The position numbers were made by a program, and so were the translations under genes. The notes below the pieces were generated by a model that saw only the letters and a list, made by a program, of their open reading frames with translations, searched no databases and was not told the origin of the DNA. Below, piece after piece: positions 11,826-24,911 of a stretch of 64,000 nt of DNA. The DNA comes from Atrina japonica (lineage: Eukaryota > Mollusca > Bivalvia > Pterioida > Pinnidae), in assembly GCA_030159075.1 (NCBI GenBank), contig BROG01000073.1, positions 62,001-126,000 on the forward strand, read 5' to 3'. Position 1 is the first letter of the stretch. Each line of letters begins with the position of its first letter.

Positions 11826-12105
11826 TTTGTTTGTTTGTTTATTGTTGTTTAACGTCCCACTCAAGAATATTTAACTCATATGGAGACGTCACCAAATGCC
11901 GGTGAAGTGCTTCAGATTTTTTGCCTATGCTCGGCACTTACGGCCATTGAGCAGTGAGGGTTCTTTAACGTGCCGACACCTACTGTGACACGGGACCTCC
12001 AGTTTTTACTGTCTCATCTGAAAGACAGAAAAACAACCTGTCGCCGGCGGGTCTCGAACTCACAACCTCACGATCCAGAGTCGAGTGCGCTACCGACTGA
12101 GCCAG
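11826..12105 (-). mobile_element. tRNA-derived SINE with perfect 14-bp target-site duplication
   Basis: On the minus strand the element starts with a tRNA-like head: box A TGGCTCAGTCGGTAGCGC at about 12105, a Lys-tRNA-like anticodon arm (ACTCTGGAT), and box B GAGTTCGAGACCC. It continues into a body containing 'cctcactgctcaatggccgt' and 'gtgggacgttaaacaacaat', and ends in a (CAAA)n-type tail. The 14-mer ATTTTATGATAGAG sits at both 11812-11825 and 12106-12119. Transcription would be by RNA polymerase III, and mobilisation depends on a LINE in trans. The body may belong to one of the published broad metazoan SINE superfamilies, but I could not check this. Confidence 0.92.
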
Positions 12106-12119
12106 ATTTTATGATAGAG

Positions 12120-12837
12120 AAAAATAAAAATAAAATTGTATGGAATTCCCTGAAAGAAAACTTTAAAATTGCACGAATGTAAGAAAGAGTTTTAAAAGCG
12201 TTAACAGACTGTATAAGAGTACATTTAGGAAATTTAAACTTCATCTTGTACGCATTTCTTCATTTTCTGATGCAAACGTTCTAAATACCTAACTTTATAG
12301 TAAGCATGTCGATAGATTCGGTTTATCTTTTCACTTTCAAACTGGGAATAGTTCGTCTGTTTCTTGAAATAGCAGAATTGTGAACAGAAATTGCAAAATC
12401 CCATTAGTTCTATTCCTGTGTACACTCGTTAAGATAAAGATGCAGTTAATATGACGTAATTTTTGTAAATAATTTTGATTGGAATATTAATATCTTCTGC
12501 AGCAGGTCCTTATGGGTTTACAGATACGAAGCTCCACAGAAGATAATTTCCGAGTATGAAGAATGTAAAGTATACAACTCACTTCTTCTCTGAGAACTCT
12601 CATTTTTGCATTTGTATATAAAATATTTTGAATTTTAAATATAAATTGCAATGTATTTCATAGATTCTGACAATTATTCTAATAATTGTATTTTGAGGTG
12701 GATATATGTTGATTACATGTGAAAATAGAAAAACCAAGACAACAATGATGCAAGATAGGAAACAAAATTAACCATGCAGTAAAACTAGTAAATTAAATAG
12801 ATTGAGAACAGTTCTTAGATGTTTATTTTTCTGTAAT
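12120..12837. other. AT-rich non-coding DNA
   Basis: Nothing recognised. Confidence 0.5.
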
Positions 12838-13724
12838 ATAAAAACCTCAGATACCAAAGCATAAATCAATAGAATGTCCAGGACATAGATACAAATCCGG
12901 TAAAAATGGGACAAACACGGACCTCTGGAAACCAAGAGGTGGGATCAGGTGCCATGGAGGAGTAAGCATCCCCTGTCGACCGGTCACACCCGCCGTGAGT
13001 CCACAGTCAAGTCCAATGAAACACGTGAGGAGTGTATCCTCGTCACAATTGGTACAGACGTCTCAACAACCGCCAACGAAAAGGCAACTCAACATTTCAC
13101 TTAGTGAAACAGAGTAGTCGCAAACAAGACTATTATACCGACCGTAAAACTTGCGGAACGTTGACATTAAACGCGGTTTTCGATATCCCTGTGTCAATTT
13201 TGTCAGTGAGTAGTTTACCTCTGTATATGAAATCTTCATATGTTGTGCACGCCCTGGCATATCGGATCATTTGTGAAATATAAACTCCATATGCAGGTGA
13301 CTGAGGGATATTACTACTTAAATGTGGAAAATTTACGATGGGAAAGCAGAAATCGTCGCGTTTATCGTATAGCTTCGTTGCTAATTTCCCGTCTGTTTTT
13401 ATATTAAGTAAAATGTCTAAGTATGAAGCGTGTGTGCTTGATTCTGTTGATCTTTAATTTTTAGTTCGCTGGGATATATCGCATTGACATATGTATGAAA
13501 ATTGTCATTATTAATTGACAAAACATCGTCGATATATCTAAATGTCAAATTAAAGGACACCGCTAACTTTTTCTTCTTTTGATTCAGCAGTTTCTGAATG
13601 AAGTCTGCTTCGTATGAATAAAGGAACAGGTCGGCCAATAAAGGAGCACAATTAGTTCCCATAGGAATGCCGACGGTTTGTTGAAAGACCACGTCTCCGA
13701 ACATTACAAATATATTGTCTATTA
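12838..13724 (-). pseudogene. Penelope-like retroelement, copy B (RT broken by frameshifts)
   Basis: Reverse complement of copy A from just after its start ('attaatagacaatatatttg') to the end of the 3' tail. The GIPMGTNCAPLLADL and RYIDDV boxes are intact at 13704-13480. One base is missing next to 'aaagatcaacag' (about 13450), which throws the frame. A further 2-bp deletion lies near 13200 ('gacaaaattgacac'). Beyond them the YGVYISQMIRYARAC region and tail are still legible. Confidence 0.88.
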
Positions 13725-14094
13725 ATGTAACTTGATCTGTGATATCTTAGTTTAGGATTGGTAAAACATCTTGTACGTGCGTGTTACTGGACCTGTTTAA
13801 TGATCACTGAATTTGGATTTTGTCTCCTGAACCTCATCAAGATTAATTCTTAAGTATCTATGATTTTTATATTTTAAAAACCCGATGCAGCAACTGTGCG
13901 TTTTAAAGGAGTATATGGCTGCGACACGTCGATATCGCAAAAACGAATTAAACCTAGGCTTAACCGAGTAAGACTTAACATAACTGCGCCAAAATCAGCC
14001 TTCAAAAACTACGATAAATAACAAAATGTAGGTTTAACTGTGTCACAATAATGATTATCAATGTGATTTTGGTGCAGTTAAACCTAGGTATTTC

Positions 14095-14400
14095 CCAGTT
14101 AATTACAAATTATACAAAGTGTAATAATGACCTTGTTTGCAATCACAATGTTTCACTAAATGAAATGTTGAGTTATGTGTTCGATGGTGATTGGTTAGTC
14201 GTCTTTATCGATTATGATGAGGATTCATTCCTCACTTATTTCATTCAATTAGACATCGGATTCGTGGCAGGTCAAAGGTGATGTCATCCATGGCATCCGA
14301 TCTAATCTCTGGAGTTCCGTGTTTGTCCAATGTTTACTAGATTTGTATGCTGTCTCTTAAACCCCCTGACGTTTAATATTTATATCTGTGATTTTAATAT
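14095..14400 (+). pseudogene. old, degenerate Penelope-like 3' end
   Basis: A short stretch reads like the RT C-terminus (CNHNVSLNEMLSY against CDYSVSLSEMLS in copy A). It is followed by a strongly mutated tail ('gatgaggattcattcctcac', 'tccgtgtttgtccaatgttt'). It is clearly older than copies A, B, D and E. Confidence 0.7.
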
Positions 14401-17400
14401 TATTTATTTACATCTAGCTTTTCTCCAGTTACATCTACTTGACGATCCGTTAATTTGACAAAAACATGGTTAAACTGGGAATACAGGGTTAAACTGGAGA
14501 AATCTAGATCAGACCCATTAATGAATTAAGACTGCATCAGGGGATCATCCATATTTTACGGATACAGTTTTCGTCGTTACTATTTTTTCATCATAGCGGG
14601 CTTTCAAGGTAGTTACATATAGTGTATTATTTTATATCTATTGAATGTTGTGATATAAATTCAAAAGATTATATCGTATAAATAGTAAAGTCCGAGTATG
14701 TACCGAATAATGTACAAAATTTCTCTTCTCAATTCCTGCATTCATCATAAATCATATAGGTGGATAATAGTTTAGTTTATTTATGACTTCCAAACAAATA
14801 GTGATACTGAAATTAGAGACTACATTCCATACTGGCATTTGTAAATGTCTAGATATCAACTCGATGTAGATCACAACAGTTAAAGGTAATATAGGCTAAC
14901 TAGATTTCTTTGCTAAATGACAGGAAAAGATCACTATATATAGATCGGTCGATTTTGGTCCTTATTTTTAACAATGTATTCTTAGATAAAAATATTGCCA
15001 ATGTTCATAATAATTTTAAGTAACAATTTTGAAATGATCAGAATTTCACAAACAAAGTACAGATACAGAAGTGTTAACTTTAGGAAATTCTACATAGTAA
15101 TAAACAAATATGCTCAAAAGACAAAACTCCCGGTCACAATCGGTATACACGATCATAAAAGCAATTGTGTTATAATACATTGTAGCTCCATCTTCCAATT
15201 ATTGATACATGGTGATTGCAAAATATGGTATAGACATTTTGAATTGTAAATCGTTGACTCTAAACGAGATTCAACAAATCCCTACCCCAACATCTAATCA
15301 ATATGCAGGTTGATTCTAAATAATCGTACGTTGAACAACCTTTATCATGTCGGATATTGTACATGTGTCTCAAATGTTCGCTGAAATCTGTATCTTTTTA
15401 CATAAATATCAAGCTTGTCATTATTAAATATAAATTCTCATTGATTTATTATGTGTGTATGAAGGTCCAATTTGTCTTTCGTTTCGATTATGTTTCTGCA
15501 ATATTTAATAATTGCTGGTCACGTGTTACATTTTGTAAATGGGCATCTGTAGTTTGAACCCTTGTGCACTATATAATATATCATCCAGGTCACTTATACG
15601 AATAAATTTATATCGGTACATGTAAAGTACACCTAAGCCAACAGACAATAGAGAGAGACCTTGGGGAACCCAATGGAAGTAAAGAGTTTTAAAAAAATAA
15701 AAATATTTTAAATATTTTTGCAAGTTTACAGACATTTAGTTTCAATCGTTGATCGATCGTTGGTCTCTATGAATTCTTTGTTGAATGAATGAATGGATAG
15801 ATAAATGAATGAATGAAGGAACATGCGGTTTAAACAATGTAATTAAAATGAACTTCTTGTCACCTGTCACTTACAGACAAGTATTACCGCTGTAAGTAAG
15901 TGCGACAACTATACGTTAAATGATTAAGAAATGATTTAAGAGTTAACATAAAACACTTGTTCAATGACATAGAGCTATATATACTCTATAATGTATTGTA
16001 TTGTAGTTAGTTAGGTTTTTAGAATAATATACGGAAGAAACCGTTCTGATTTAGGAAAGTCCAGAATCCACCTTATCTTAGAGTAAAAATAATGACAAAA
16101 AAAATTAAAATACAAAAATTGATACAAAACGTATGTCATAATTTATATCAATTTTAATAGCGGTGACGATATTTTCAGATGATAACGTGCAACATTAGAG
16201 TGTGCATTTTATAACAATAATTGAATTAAACAATAACACGTTTCTTATATTGTGCAGCCAATTCATAAATCTCTCCTCAACCCCTGATAAAAAAATGTAT
16301 TTGTAATTGTTTCAATAATTTCTCTAGATAAAAATTTATCGATTTTGACGACAGTATGAAAACGATGGTCATACTACTGTGATATGATACGTTCTTGGGA
16401 TATTTGCCACGTCGTAGTAGAATATCATTTATTACTTTGGTATGTTGTAAATCTCTTATCAGATGAAAATGTCGTTATATTTCACGGGAAATAAAATTGA
16501 GAATACAACAGCAAAATTACACATGAAAAGATTGTAAGGACACTATACTTGAGGTGGTTTTTGTATTACAGTGGAATGATCTATAAATTGTCACTGTATA
16601 ATAAAATATGATTTATTCTGAGACGGAAAATGTGTGAATGTGTATTTAAAATCCGTCTGTCATTTGTCTAAATGACCGACACTCGTGTCAGTGACAAAAA
16701 TGAGATAGATTTATCTATAGGCAAACCAAACAAGTATGAAAACAATTATTTCCTCGTGTATAAGGTGTGTACATGACAGTTTAATTTGCAATAAAAGGTT
16801 ATCGAAGTCATTGTTCTGAAAAGTCCGTCTGTATCAAATTACTGTCTACGTGTTTTCCCACCATTACAAAATATTCCGTAACGACTTTGAAAAGAAGGGT
16901 ATTAAATCAAATGGTTTTTAATGATATCAAATAACAAGATTTTCGGACTCAAGATTCAACGACAGAGAACGAACAATGACGAAACACTCAGCATGTGACA
17001 GTCTGCCTGTTTAAGAATTTGTAAATATGCAACTGGTTATATAAAAAAACATTATTATTACTTGTTATCAAAGCAGATGTCTACTGCACAACGTGATTTA
17101 TCGTGTTTTGGTCGGGATCGCGATTTTCGTCATATTTATGAAAGTTAGTTTTTGTCGTACAAAAATATCCTACAGAATAGTTTGAAATATATTACATTCA
17201 ATACTACAGCCTATCGTGCTCATTTTATTTACACTCTTTGATGTTGATATGCTATAGTTGCCTTAATGTGTGTTCACATCTGATAAGTCATGGAACTTCT
17301 GTTTTGTTGGTATCTTCTCCAAATAAATGTACAACTAACTGTTGTCATTGTATTTGGTGTTTTTTAATATCCCTTGATACGTATTCATTTTTACTTCTAT

Positions 17401-17627
17401 CGCCCCAAATGTTTACTGTACTATTTCCTTATCAGAAATGATGATGTTCATATTGCAATGTTGTTACCGTGACTCGATACATTGCACTTCTCTACAGATT
17501 TTTCCCTTTACTGAATACTTCTATACACTCATATTACTTATTGTTTCTAAATTTACTTGTACATTTTTTATCATTGAATTTTGTACACTAAGTTTTTTGT
17601 TGTTTACATTATAGAAAAAGACTAAAC
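14401..17627. other. AT-rich non-coding DNA
   Basis: Only short spurious open frames. A run of 'gaatgaatgaatgg' type imperfect (GAAT)n lies at 15783-15815. No coding exon or dispersed repeat recognised. Confidence 0.45.
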
Positions 17628-18640
17628 AAACTTTACCTTTGTATATGAAATGTTCATTTGTTGAACACACCCTGGCATATCGGATCATTTGTGAAATATA
17701 AACCCCATATGCATGATTGTTGGATATTACCACATAAACGTAAAAATTTACGATGGTAAACGGTTTGTTGATATAGCACGTCTCCAAACATTATAAATAT
17801 ATTGTCTATTAGAAATCCGGGCATCTTTTAATATCAACTTCAGTGACTTTATGCGTAGAATCAGAGTGTTGTTGGGCAAAATAAGTATCATGATGACCAA
17901 TCACTAGATATTTAAATTTTCTGGCACCACCTTTAGTGAAAAAAAAGTTGTCTATGATGCTAAAAAGTCTCTGTTTTAATTTTTCATTTGGAATTGTTTT
18001 ATAAAGAGTGGAGAAGTCGTATGTTTTGATACTGTGAATTTGAAATTAAAAAAGGTGTGCCTTCAATTTTTTTAAAAGTTGTTTATGATATTTGATTTAC
18101 ACCACTTCTGGAATAAACAACTGTACAGTATTGCTGAAGTTTCTCCTTTACGGCTGTCGGTATCTTGATAAGGAGTAAAGATAACGGTTTGATAGAACAT
18201 TTGCTGGATCCAGCTATGTACCTCTTCTTATATAGGGTTTTGTGAAATTTAGGTACCCAATATAAATATTGTAGTTAAAATCAGTATCGGTTGTAGGTAC
18301 ATCAATAGAGCATAATACGGACACGTGATTTTTAAGGATCTCGTCCGTTGAAACTGAGCTACGTGTGTTTGAAGGATTACCAGAATTCGTAATAATCTTC
18401 TAATAAACAATTATATTAATGTGCCTTGCAAACAAAAACTATATTATTTGAGGCTTTGTCTTCTGGGAACAGTACATATTGGTTATGTAATCTATCCAGC
18501 TTGGATGCCACATGTACCATCCGATTAGTCATCACTTTATAACACGTGTTACGAAGTATTGCATTTACAATTTCTTCGGTATCATTATTGGCCGTTTATC
18601 TTGGCGACAATGAGCCTAGCAATTCTGTAATGCTAACTTT
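17628..18640 (-). pseudogene. Penelope-like retroelement, copy C: upstream RT region kept, palm core deleted
   Basis: This is the only copy in the window that keeps the region upstream of the palm. On the minus strand, 18600-18415 is open and contains DKASNNIVFVCKAH. A stretch reading like a 'W-x-P-K-x-H-K' motif follows near 18240, then YDFSTLYKTIPN (17990-18028, RT motif A region) and the segment before the FLIDNIF box (17800-17960). The sequence then jumps from just after the GDV box directly to the IVNF..YGVYISQMIRYARVC region. So the GIPMGT and RYIDD catalytic segment is gone, an internal deletion of several hundred bases relative to copy A. Several frameshifts and stops are present, and the tail is absent. 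Confidence 0.8.
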
Positions 18641-19095
18641 TCTTACACATATATTAATTACATTAAAGTTTTACAATTCAGCGAATAAAACTTCATTGTA
18701 ACTTATTCCCTGTTATGAATTTACTAGATTGTAGCAAATACAAAATTTAAAGCACTACAGCTTAATAATGCTTTTGATTTTAAAACATTGCATCATGTTT
18801 GTTATCCTAAACCTCTTTTGTTTGCTGCACAGATCTGATCTACATAGAAAATAGATAATTTAAAATTCTGTAAATTTCCGCATCACGTGTATCTTAAATA
18901 CACTCCCATTTTGTATGCATTAACAAGACTGAACACAAATACTTTTCTGACCCGTTCAAGTGTCACACCTGATTAAGTTGTTGCCTAAATTATCTTTGTT
19001 AAAAAGCTGGTAAGATTCATTTCTGTACATTTAATCTGCGAGTCAATTGTTTCAAAATATAATTCCTACTAACTAATTACTTCCTTAGTATGAAA
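18641..19095. other. non-coding spacer
   Basis: Nothing recognised. Confidence 0.5.
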
Positions 19096-19554
19096 GGAAA
19101 AACAGCTGCTTTGTTTACAACATGGGAGCAGACATTTTGGACACCCAAAGTTGTGCGGAGGGTAAAATGAGCCCAGCGATCTGATTAGTCATTAAATGAA
19201 AAAAAAAGTTTTGCCATTAATAAGTGAAACTAAGGTGGTAAAAAGATACATGGATATTGGTAGTACTTTGGAAATTATAGGGTTGACGGTTAAAAATTTA
19301 AAGGGAAGGGGTCATATGAGAATATATATTTTCCTTTGGTGCGGAATACTACGAGTTGTAAACAAGTGAAAATTTGAAGTAAAAATGCAACGGCAACCTA
19401 TACTTTTGATTGCATATTTTGTTATAAAAAATATTGATCCTTCAGCACAGGGTACTTATTTGACCCAGATTTTATAAAAATGGGAGTGACAGTGACCTGA
19501 AGTTTTGTAAATTAGCATTGAGGCCTATGGGAAAATATTTTGCGGTGTCTGTCC
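19096..19554 (+). mobile_element. solo copy (M1) of the GGAAAAAC...GTCTGTCC repeat
   Basis: A 459-bp unit starting GGAAAAACAGCTGC and ending GGTGTCTGTCC, with GAAA directly on both sides (19092-19095, 19555-19558). The ends form a short imperfect inverted repeat (GGAAAAACACC consensus against GGACAGACACC). No ORF. It shares its sequence with M2 (19570), M3 (21884) and M4 (46132). Confidence 0.8.
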
Positions 19555-19569
19555 GAAAACTGAGTAGAA

Positions 19570-22324
19570 GGAAAAACACCTGCTTTGTTTACAACATGGG
19601 CGCAGACATTTTGGATACCCAAAGTTGTGCCCTGAGAAAAAAATTAGTTTTGCCATTAATAAGTGAAATTAAGGTGATAAAAAAGATACATGAATATTGG
19701 TAGTACTTTGGAAATTATAGGGTGGACGGTTGAAAATTGAAAGGGAGGGGTCATATGAGAATAGATATTTTCCTTTGGTGCGGAATACTACGAGTTGTAA
19801 ACAAGTGAAAATTTGAAGTAGAAATGCAACGGCAACCTATACTTTTGATTGCATATTTTGTTATCAAAAATATTGATCTTTCAGCACAGGGTACTTATTT
19901 GACCCAGATTTTATAAACATGGGAGTGACAGTGACCTGAAGTTTTGTAAATTAGCATTGAGGCCTATGGGAAAATATTTGGTGGTGTCTGTCCTAAGAGA
20001 AATGCACATTTGACACATGTAGGCTGGATGAAGCCTTAAAATAAGTCATTTCTCTCATTTTTATCACCCAAGTTGCAATTTTCACTTTTACTCATACTTT
20101 TAAACAGATTTGAGGGTCTCTATGAAATGGAGCACCTGTTGGGGGTCCACAAGGTGCAAATTTAATAGGTGTGCTGCCTCTACACACATTATTATGCATT
20201 TGTGCATATTGAGATCTCTGAATTTTATCTGTATGTTTTATATTACACCTAGAACTAATATTTTATCATTTATTGGTCAAAATTTCATCTGTAATTGGAA
20301 AATTCAAGTATACCCCCACCCTCTCCTACAAACATGCACATGTTCTTGTATAAAAATCATATAGTTATGGTTATGCATAGTGACTAATTTTTATATTTTG
20401 GAAATGATGTTTCTCTTGTAAATTTTAACTCATTTGAATTAAAATCAGACCTTTTTGAGGTAAAGACTGGTTGATTTTTCTTCTTTTAAGGGCAAAATCT
20501 ACATATTGGACCCATGTCATTTGACTCGTGCAGTGTATTTTGTACCTTTATGCTGTATACTGAAGGGTAAGAACCGTCTCATTTTTTACAAAATTGTATT
20601 AAACTGCATTTCAGCATTTAAGTCTCATCAGTAAAATATTTCATCATGCCATATACACTGAAAACAGTATAAAAATTAATTTAAATAACACACCAACACA
20701 CCCCCCCCTTTTGCTGATCTGTACACAAGAATTTCCACATTGTGGTTAGGTCATATTGTGTTAAATTTGGGTAACAGATAATTTGTAAATAAAAAAAATC
20801 TTTAGAAATAGGGCGTTTTAACATTTTTGTCATAATCTATCAACATTTTAACCTGTAGAAGGAATATTTCAATTTCTTAAATCCAGGAAATATTGTCCAA
20901 TAAGGTACCTGTGATAATTATAAAGTGTCAATTATATTTTTTTCTGTATTAACTCATCTAATATTCATTCAAGTTGCATGTTTTCGTCATGCATTTTGTG
21001 TTTGAATCACCTTTTTTCACCCACCCCCTTCCAGCAAATGTCACTTAACACTCTCTTGGGGTCATACCAGACAAAAATTAACACCTGATATTGACTTTTA
21101 CTGGTTTCAAAACTTAGTATAATTAAAATTTGACTTAGTTTTTCATCTGAAACAGAACTATAAATATGTCATATCCTTTTAAAAGCAATTTGACTAGCAT
21201 TTTGCACCATTTAAGTGTCGGTCATTTTAAAGTCAGACTCGGTTATCTGCCCTCTGTATTTAATTAGTTACATCATGAGACTGTAATTAAGGGATGAAAC
21301 AAAACATGGACACGTCTGAAAATGATTACATGACATATTTTATATAAATGAACACAATAAGGGGTTGTATGTAAGGGTATACAGAAGTTATACACTTTTA
21401 TTAAGGGTGCACTTCATTCCTTGTCAATAAAAGCAATTTGATGATATAAAAAATGACATGGTTTACTTTTAAGTGAGCTTCAGAAATTCTTCTTTACTTC
21501 TGGCGACTAAATTGGTTCCATGCTCATTAAGAAATGATCCAAATTTTAAGTTTTTGTGAAGAAAATGGTATATTTTGTCATTTTTTTCCATTATTAAGGG
21601 GGTACCGTCTACCCTTATTTGATATCATGGTCAATATTGGTGGTATGAAATCAGTCAAAATAATGAAGTGTATGTGTTACAGACAATTCTGAATGAAAAT
21701 CATGAAAAAAACAGAGTAATGTATTTATTTGTTAAGAATGGGAAAGAGGTAGGGGTGTGACACATTATAGACTGTGTTTCTCTTCAGGTTGGGTTCCCAT
21801 CCTCATTATTAAGGGGGCTTGGTGTACAGTTAATGAGATTTCCAAAAAATGCAAAATGACCATTTTTGGCAAATAAATCTATAGGAAAAACACCTGCTTT
21901 GTTTACAACATGGGCGCAGACATTTTGGACACCCAAAGTTTGTGCGGAGGGTAAAATGAGCCCAGAGATCTGATTGGTCATTAAATGAAAAAATTAGTTT
22001 TGCCATTAATAAGTGAAATTAAGGTGATAAAAAAGATACATGAATATTGGTGTACAAATTATAGAGTGGACGGTTGAAAATTGAAAGGGAGGGGTCATAT
22101 GAGAATAGATAAATTCCATTTGAGGGAATACTACGAGTTGTAAACAAGTGAAAATTTGAAGTAAAATATACTTTTGATTGCATTATTTTGTTATCAAAAA
22201 TATTGATCTTTTCAGCACAGGGTACTTATTTGACCCAGATTTTATAAACATGGGAGTGACAGTGACCTGAAGTTTTGTAAATTAGCATTGAGGCCTATGG
22301 GAAAATATTTGGTGGTGTCTGTCC
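19570..22324 (+). mobile_element. non-coding element with ~430-bp direct terminal repeats (LTR-like), 2.75 kb
   Basis: The same 424-441 bp unit stands at both ends in the same orientation (M2, 19570-19993; M3, 21884-22324), around about 1.9 kb of non-coding sequence. AGAA precedes M2 (19566-19569) and also follows M3 (22325-22328). A 4-bp duplication around the whole unit, plus solo units elsewhere with their own 4-bp flanks, is LTR-retrotransposon logic. However, there is no TG...CA end, no obvious primer-binding site or polypurine tract, and no gag or pol. A non-autonomous LTR element is my leading reading; nested insertion of the short element is the alternative. A rearranged second copy of the interior lies at 58839-60290. 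Confidence 0.6.
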
Positions 22325-22794
22325 AGAAGTAAACAAAGGGAGGCAACTCTCTAAATTGTTATGCTTAACTCCATTTATTTCATCGGTTCGTCTCTAGATG
22401 AGATAAAATTGACAATTTCTAGGAAAACGTTAATTACTACAATATTAATTCAGATAATGTTTTGGGATATTAAGTAGACAAATTTGAAAAATAATTAAAA
22501 CATCGAACGAGCCAAACACAAAATGAAGCTTAGATTTGTTATCCGAGAATGTATGACAATGAAGTAACTCATGTATAAATTCAGAATGATTTATTATCAT
22601 TAATTAGATATGTCTTGAAATTCAATAAAAATTATAAAGTGAGATTTTCTATTTTTACATAGCATAATGAACATTCGTTCCACTAACATTTATCTCAAGC
22701 ATAAACTTTATATTTCAAACGTTTCTTCATGAAAGAGAAACATGGCGGAGAAATAAATGCATGTTGATAAACACACACACACACACACTACGGA
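22325..22794. repeat. diverged dispersed repeat beginning 'ggaggcaactctct'
   Basis: A stretch starting 'agtaaacaaagggaggcaactctctaaa' has diverged relatives near 23885 and 28510. An (AC)n run sits at 22770-22789 after 'atggcggagaaataaat', a phrase that recurs at 24880. Confidence 0.6.
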
Positions 22795-22925
22795 TATTTC
22801 ACTCGACGGTTCTATATGCAGGTACTATCGGATATATAGCATTTATAAAAGTATGAAAATTGTCATTGTTAATTGACAAATCATTCAATATATTTAAGTG
22901 TAGACATAAGCCCGCAGCTTAAAAA
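22795..22925 (-). pseudogene. fragment of a second Penelope-like subfamily (RT region)
   Basis: The plus strand reads 'gtactatcggatatatagca', 'aattgtcattgttaattgac' and 'cccgcagctta'. The reverse complement corresponds to the segment after the RYIDD box of copy A (the 'NNDNFHTYVNAIYP' region) but is heavily mutated. Sister fragments lie at 26690-27058 and 34010-34213. Confidence 0.6.
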
Positions 22926-23734
22926 CAAATAAAATCCGTATAATTCAGCACATATCGCAGAACCTACCAGTATTGGACAGAGACGAAGAAATCAAGTATA
23001 TAGGAGAAAAAAATAAAAGCAAAAGTCACAAAAAAGCAAATGGCGAAGAATCAGTCACTGCATTTTGTAAAGGAACCTTGTGTATCACTCGGTAACTGCA
23101 AATGCTCTGTGCGAATGATACAATTATTGAAATGACATTGTCAAAATCAACCTTTTTCATTCTGATTGTGAAGTATGAATTTCTTATCTTAATAAAATTT
23201 TGTTTATTGCAAGTTTAAACTGCTACAATACAAATATAATAAAGGATTTAATATAATAATCAACATGATCAGAAATATTTATTTTAATTTACATAATGAC
23301 CGACACATGTATAGAATGATATTGATAAAACAATACATGCAAAATGATAACACATTACTTCTGTAACAATTCTGTTATGAAATAAACCAAAGTGATACTG
23401 ATTAACATATAATTAAACGAAATTATTTTTACCGTTCGTGACTCCATTAAAATGAATCATAAAAGTTATGGGGTGACACTTCGGATAGTATCAAAGATAT
23501 TTCTCCCAGGTTTCTTCTTTTTTAACCTTGAAATATGGAAGGATACTTTATCCCTACTGTACATACAATCAAGTACCTGTAATTCTATCACTAGCTTTAG
23601 GCCACTGATAACGTTTGATTCCATATTATGACATATTGTCCGATTTACATAAGATGGCGTGTGGTAAAGACGCAGGTAACGCTCGTTTGAATTCTAAAAT
23701 TCACTGAAGCCTTGATTTGAAAAAATATATGAAC
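22926..23734. other. AT-rich non-coding DNA
   Basis: Nothing recognised. Confidence 0.45.
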
Positions 23735-23850
23735 AATCTCAGATACCAAAGTATAAATCAATAGAAAGTCCTGGACATAGATACAAATCCGGTAAAAATG
23801 GACAAACACGGACCTCTGGAAACCAAGACGTGGGATCATGTGCCATGGAC
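23735..23850 (-). mobile_element. Penelope-like 3' tail, truncated
   Basis: Reverse complement of the last ~115 bases of the PLE tail ('ggacctctggaaaccaagac' on the plus strand). No RT remains. Confidence 0.85.
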
Positions 23851-24331
23851 AAATGGTGCCTTGCTACAAACTAATTACCTAGTATGAAAACTGGGTGGAA
23901 GTAAACAGCTCTCTAAAACGTTAACGTAAATTTCATTAATTTAATCCGTCTATCCTCACCTTTAGTAAATAAAAATTGACAATTTTCCTAGGTAAAAATT
24001 AAATACTACAATATCAATTCAGATGATTTTAGAATGTCAAGTATATCGATTCAGAAATTAATTTATACATCGAAAGAGTCAAACACAAAAAGAAGCGGAA
24101 CTTGTTATCTGATAATGTAGGTAGCAATGAGGAACTTCTGTATGAAATCAGAATGATTGATAATTACACGTTACTTACTAGAAATGCCTGCAAATTAGAT
24201 AAGAACAGATTATACAGAAGGATTTACCAATTGTCAAATTTTTAACTAACATTCATTTCACAACCATCTATCTCAAACATATAAACAACTTTATATTACA
24301 AACATATGTCGTAACACGAATCGTATTATGA

Positions 24332-24870
24332 ATATTATAAAAATAATACCAAAGTTATAATGCTCAAGGCAATCGTTTATGTCAAATAGACTTCATCGGT
24401 AGAGCTCCAATTTAAAACATATGTTCTAAAAGGAAAGTGTTATCATACAAGGCCAAATAATGAATCTAATTGCATAGCCAAGTCCGTCTAACAGTAACCA
24501 CTGTGCGAAATATTACTTTAGTACAATATCATCAGCTGGCACCGAGATACCAGGTACAAGATTTATGTATAACCTCGGGGACTCAACCGATCCACCAGCA
24601 GTGGCAACAACCTAGTGGTTATAAATATTGTATACCTATTCAAAGTTATAATGCTCAGAGAAACGTTTTGTCAGTTAGACTTCATCAGTTGAGCTGTAAT
24701 TGGAAATAGATTTATTAAGTGAAAGTGGTATCATACAAGGCCACATAATAAATCAAAATACATGGCCAAATTCGTCTAGAAAGTATATTTAGAATTTAAA
24801 TGATGGCATTGGTGCGAAAAATTACTTATGTATAGAATTATGAGGTAGTACCAAAATTCTGGGTTCTAGG
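24332..24870 (+). repeat. two diverged tandem units related to the 358-bp satellite
   Basis: It shares 'accaaagttataatgctcaa', 'cttcatc.gt.gagctccaat', 'caccagcagtggcaac.acctagtggttata' and 'gtggtatcatacaaggcca' (each seen with substitutions and small deletions) with the array at 4622-6576. It is far more diverged than those units are from each other. Confidence 0.85.
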
Positions 24871-24911
24871 TTACAGAAATATGGCGGAGAAATAAATATA
24901 TGATTATCTGT

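Noticed and set aside
19570..22324. Standard LTR retrotransposon
   Set aside because: Direct terminal repeats and 4-bp flanks fit, but there is no TG...CA, no primer-binding site, no polypurine tract and no gag-pol. Kept only as 'LTR-like'.
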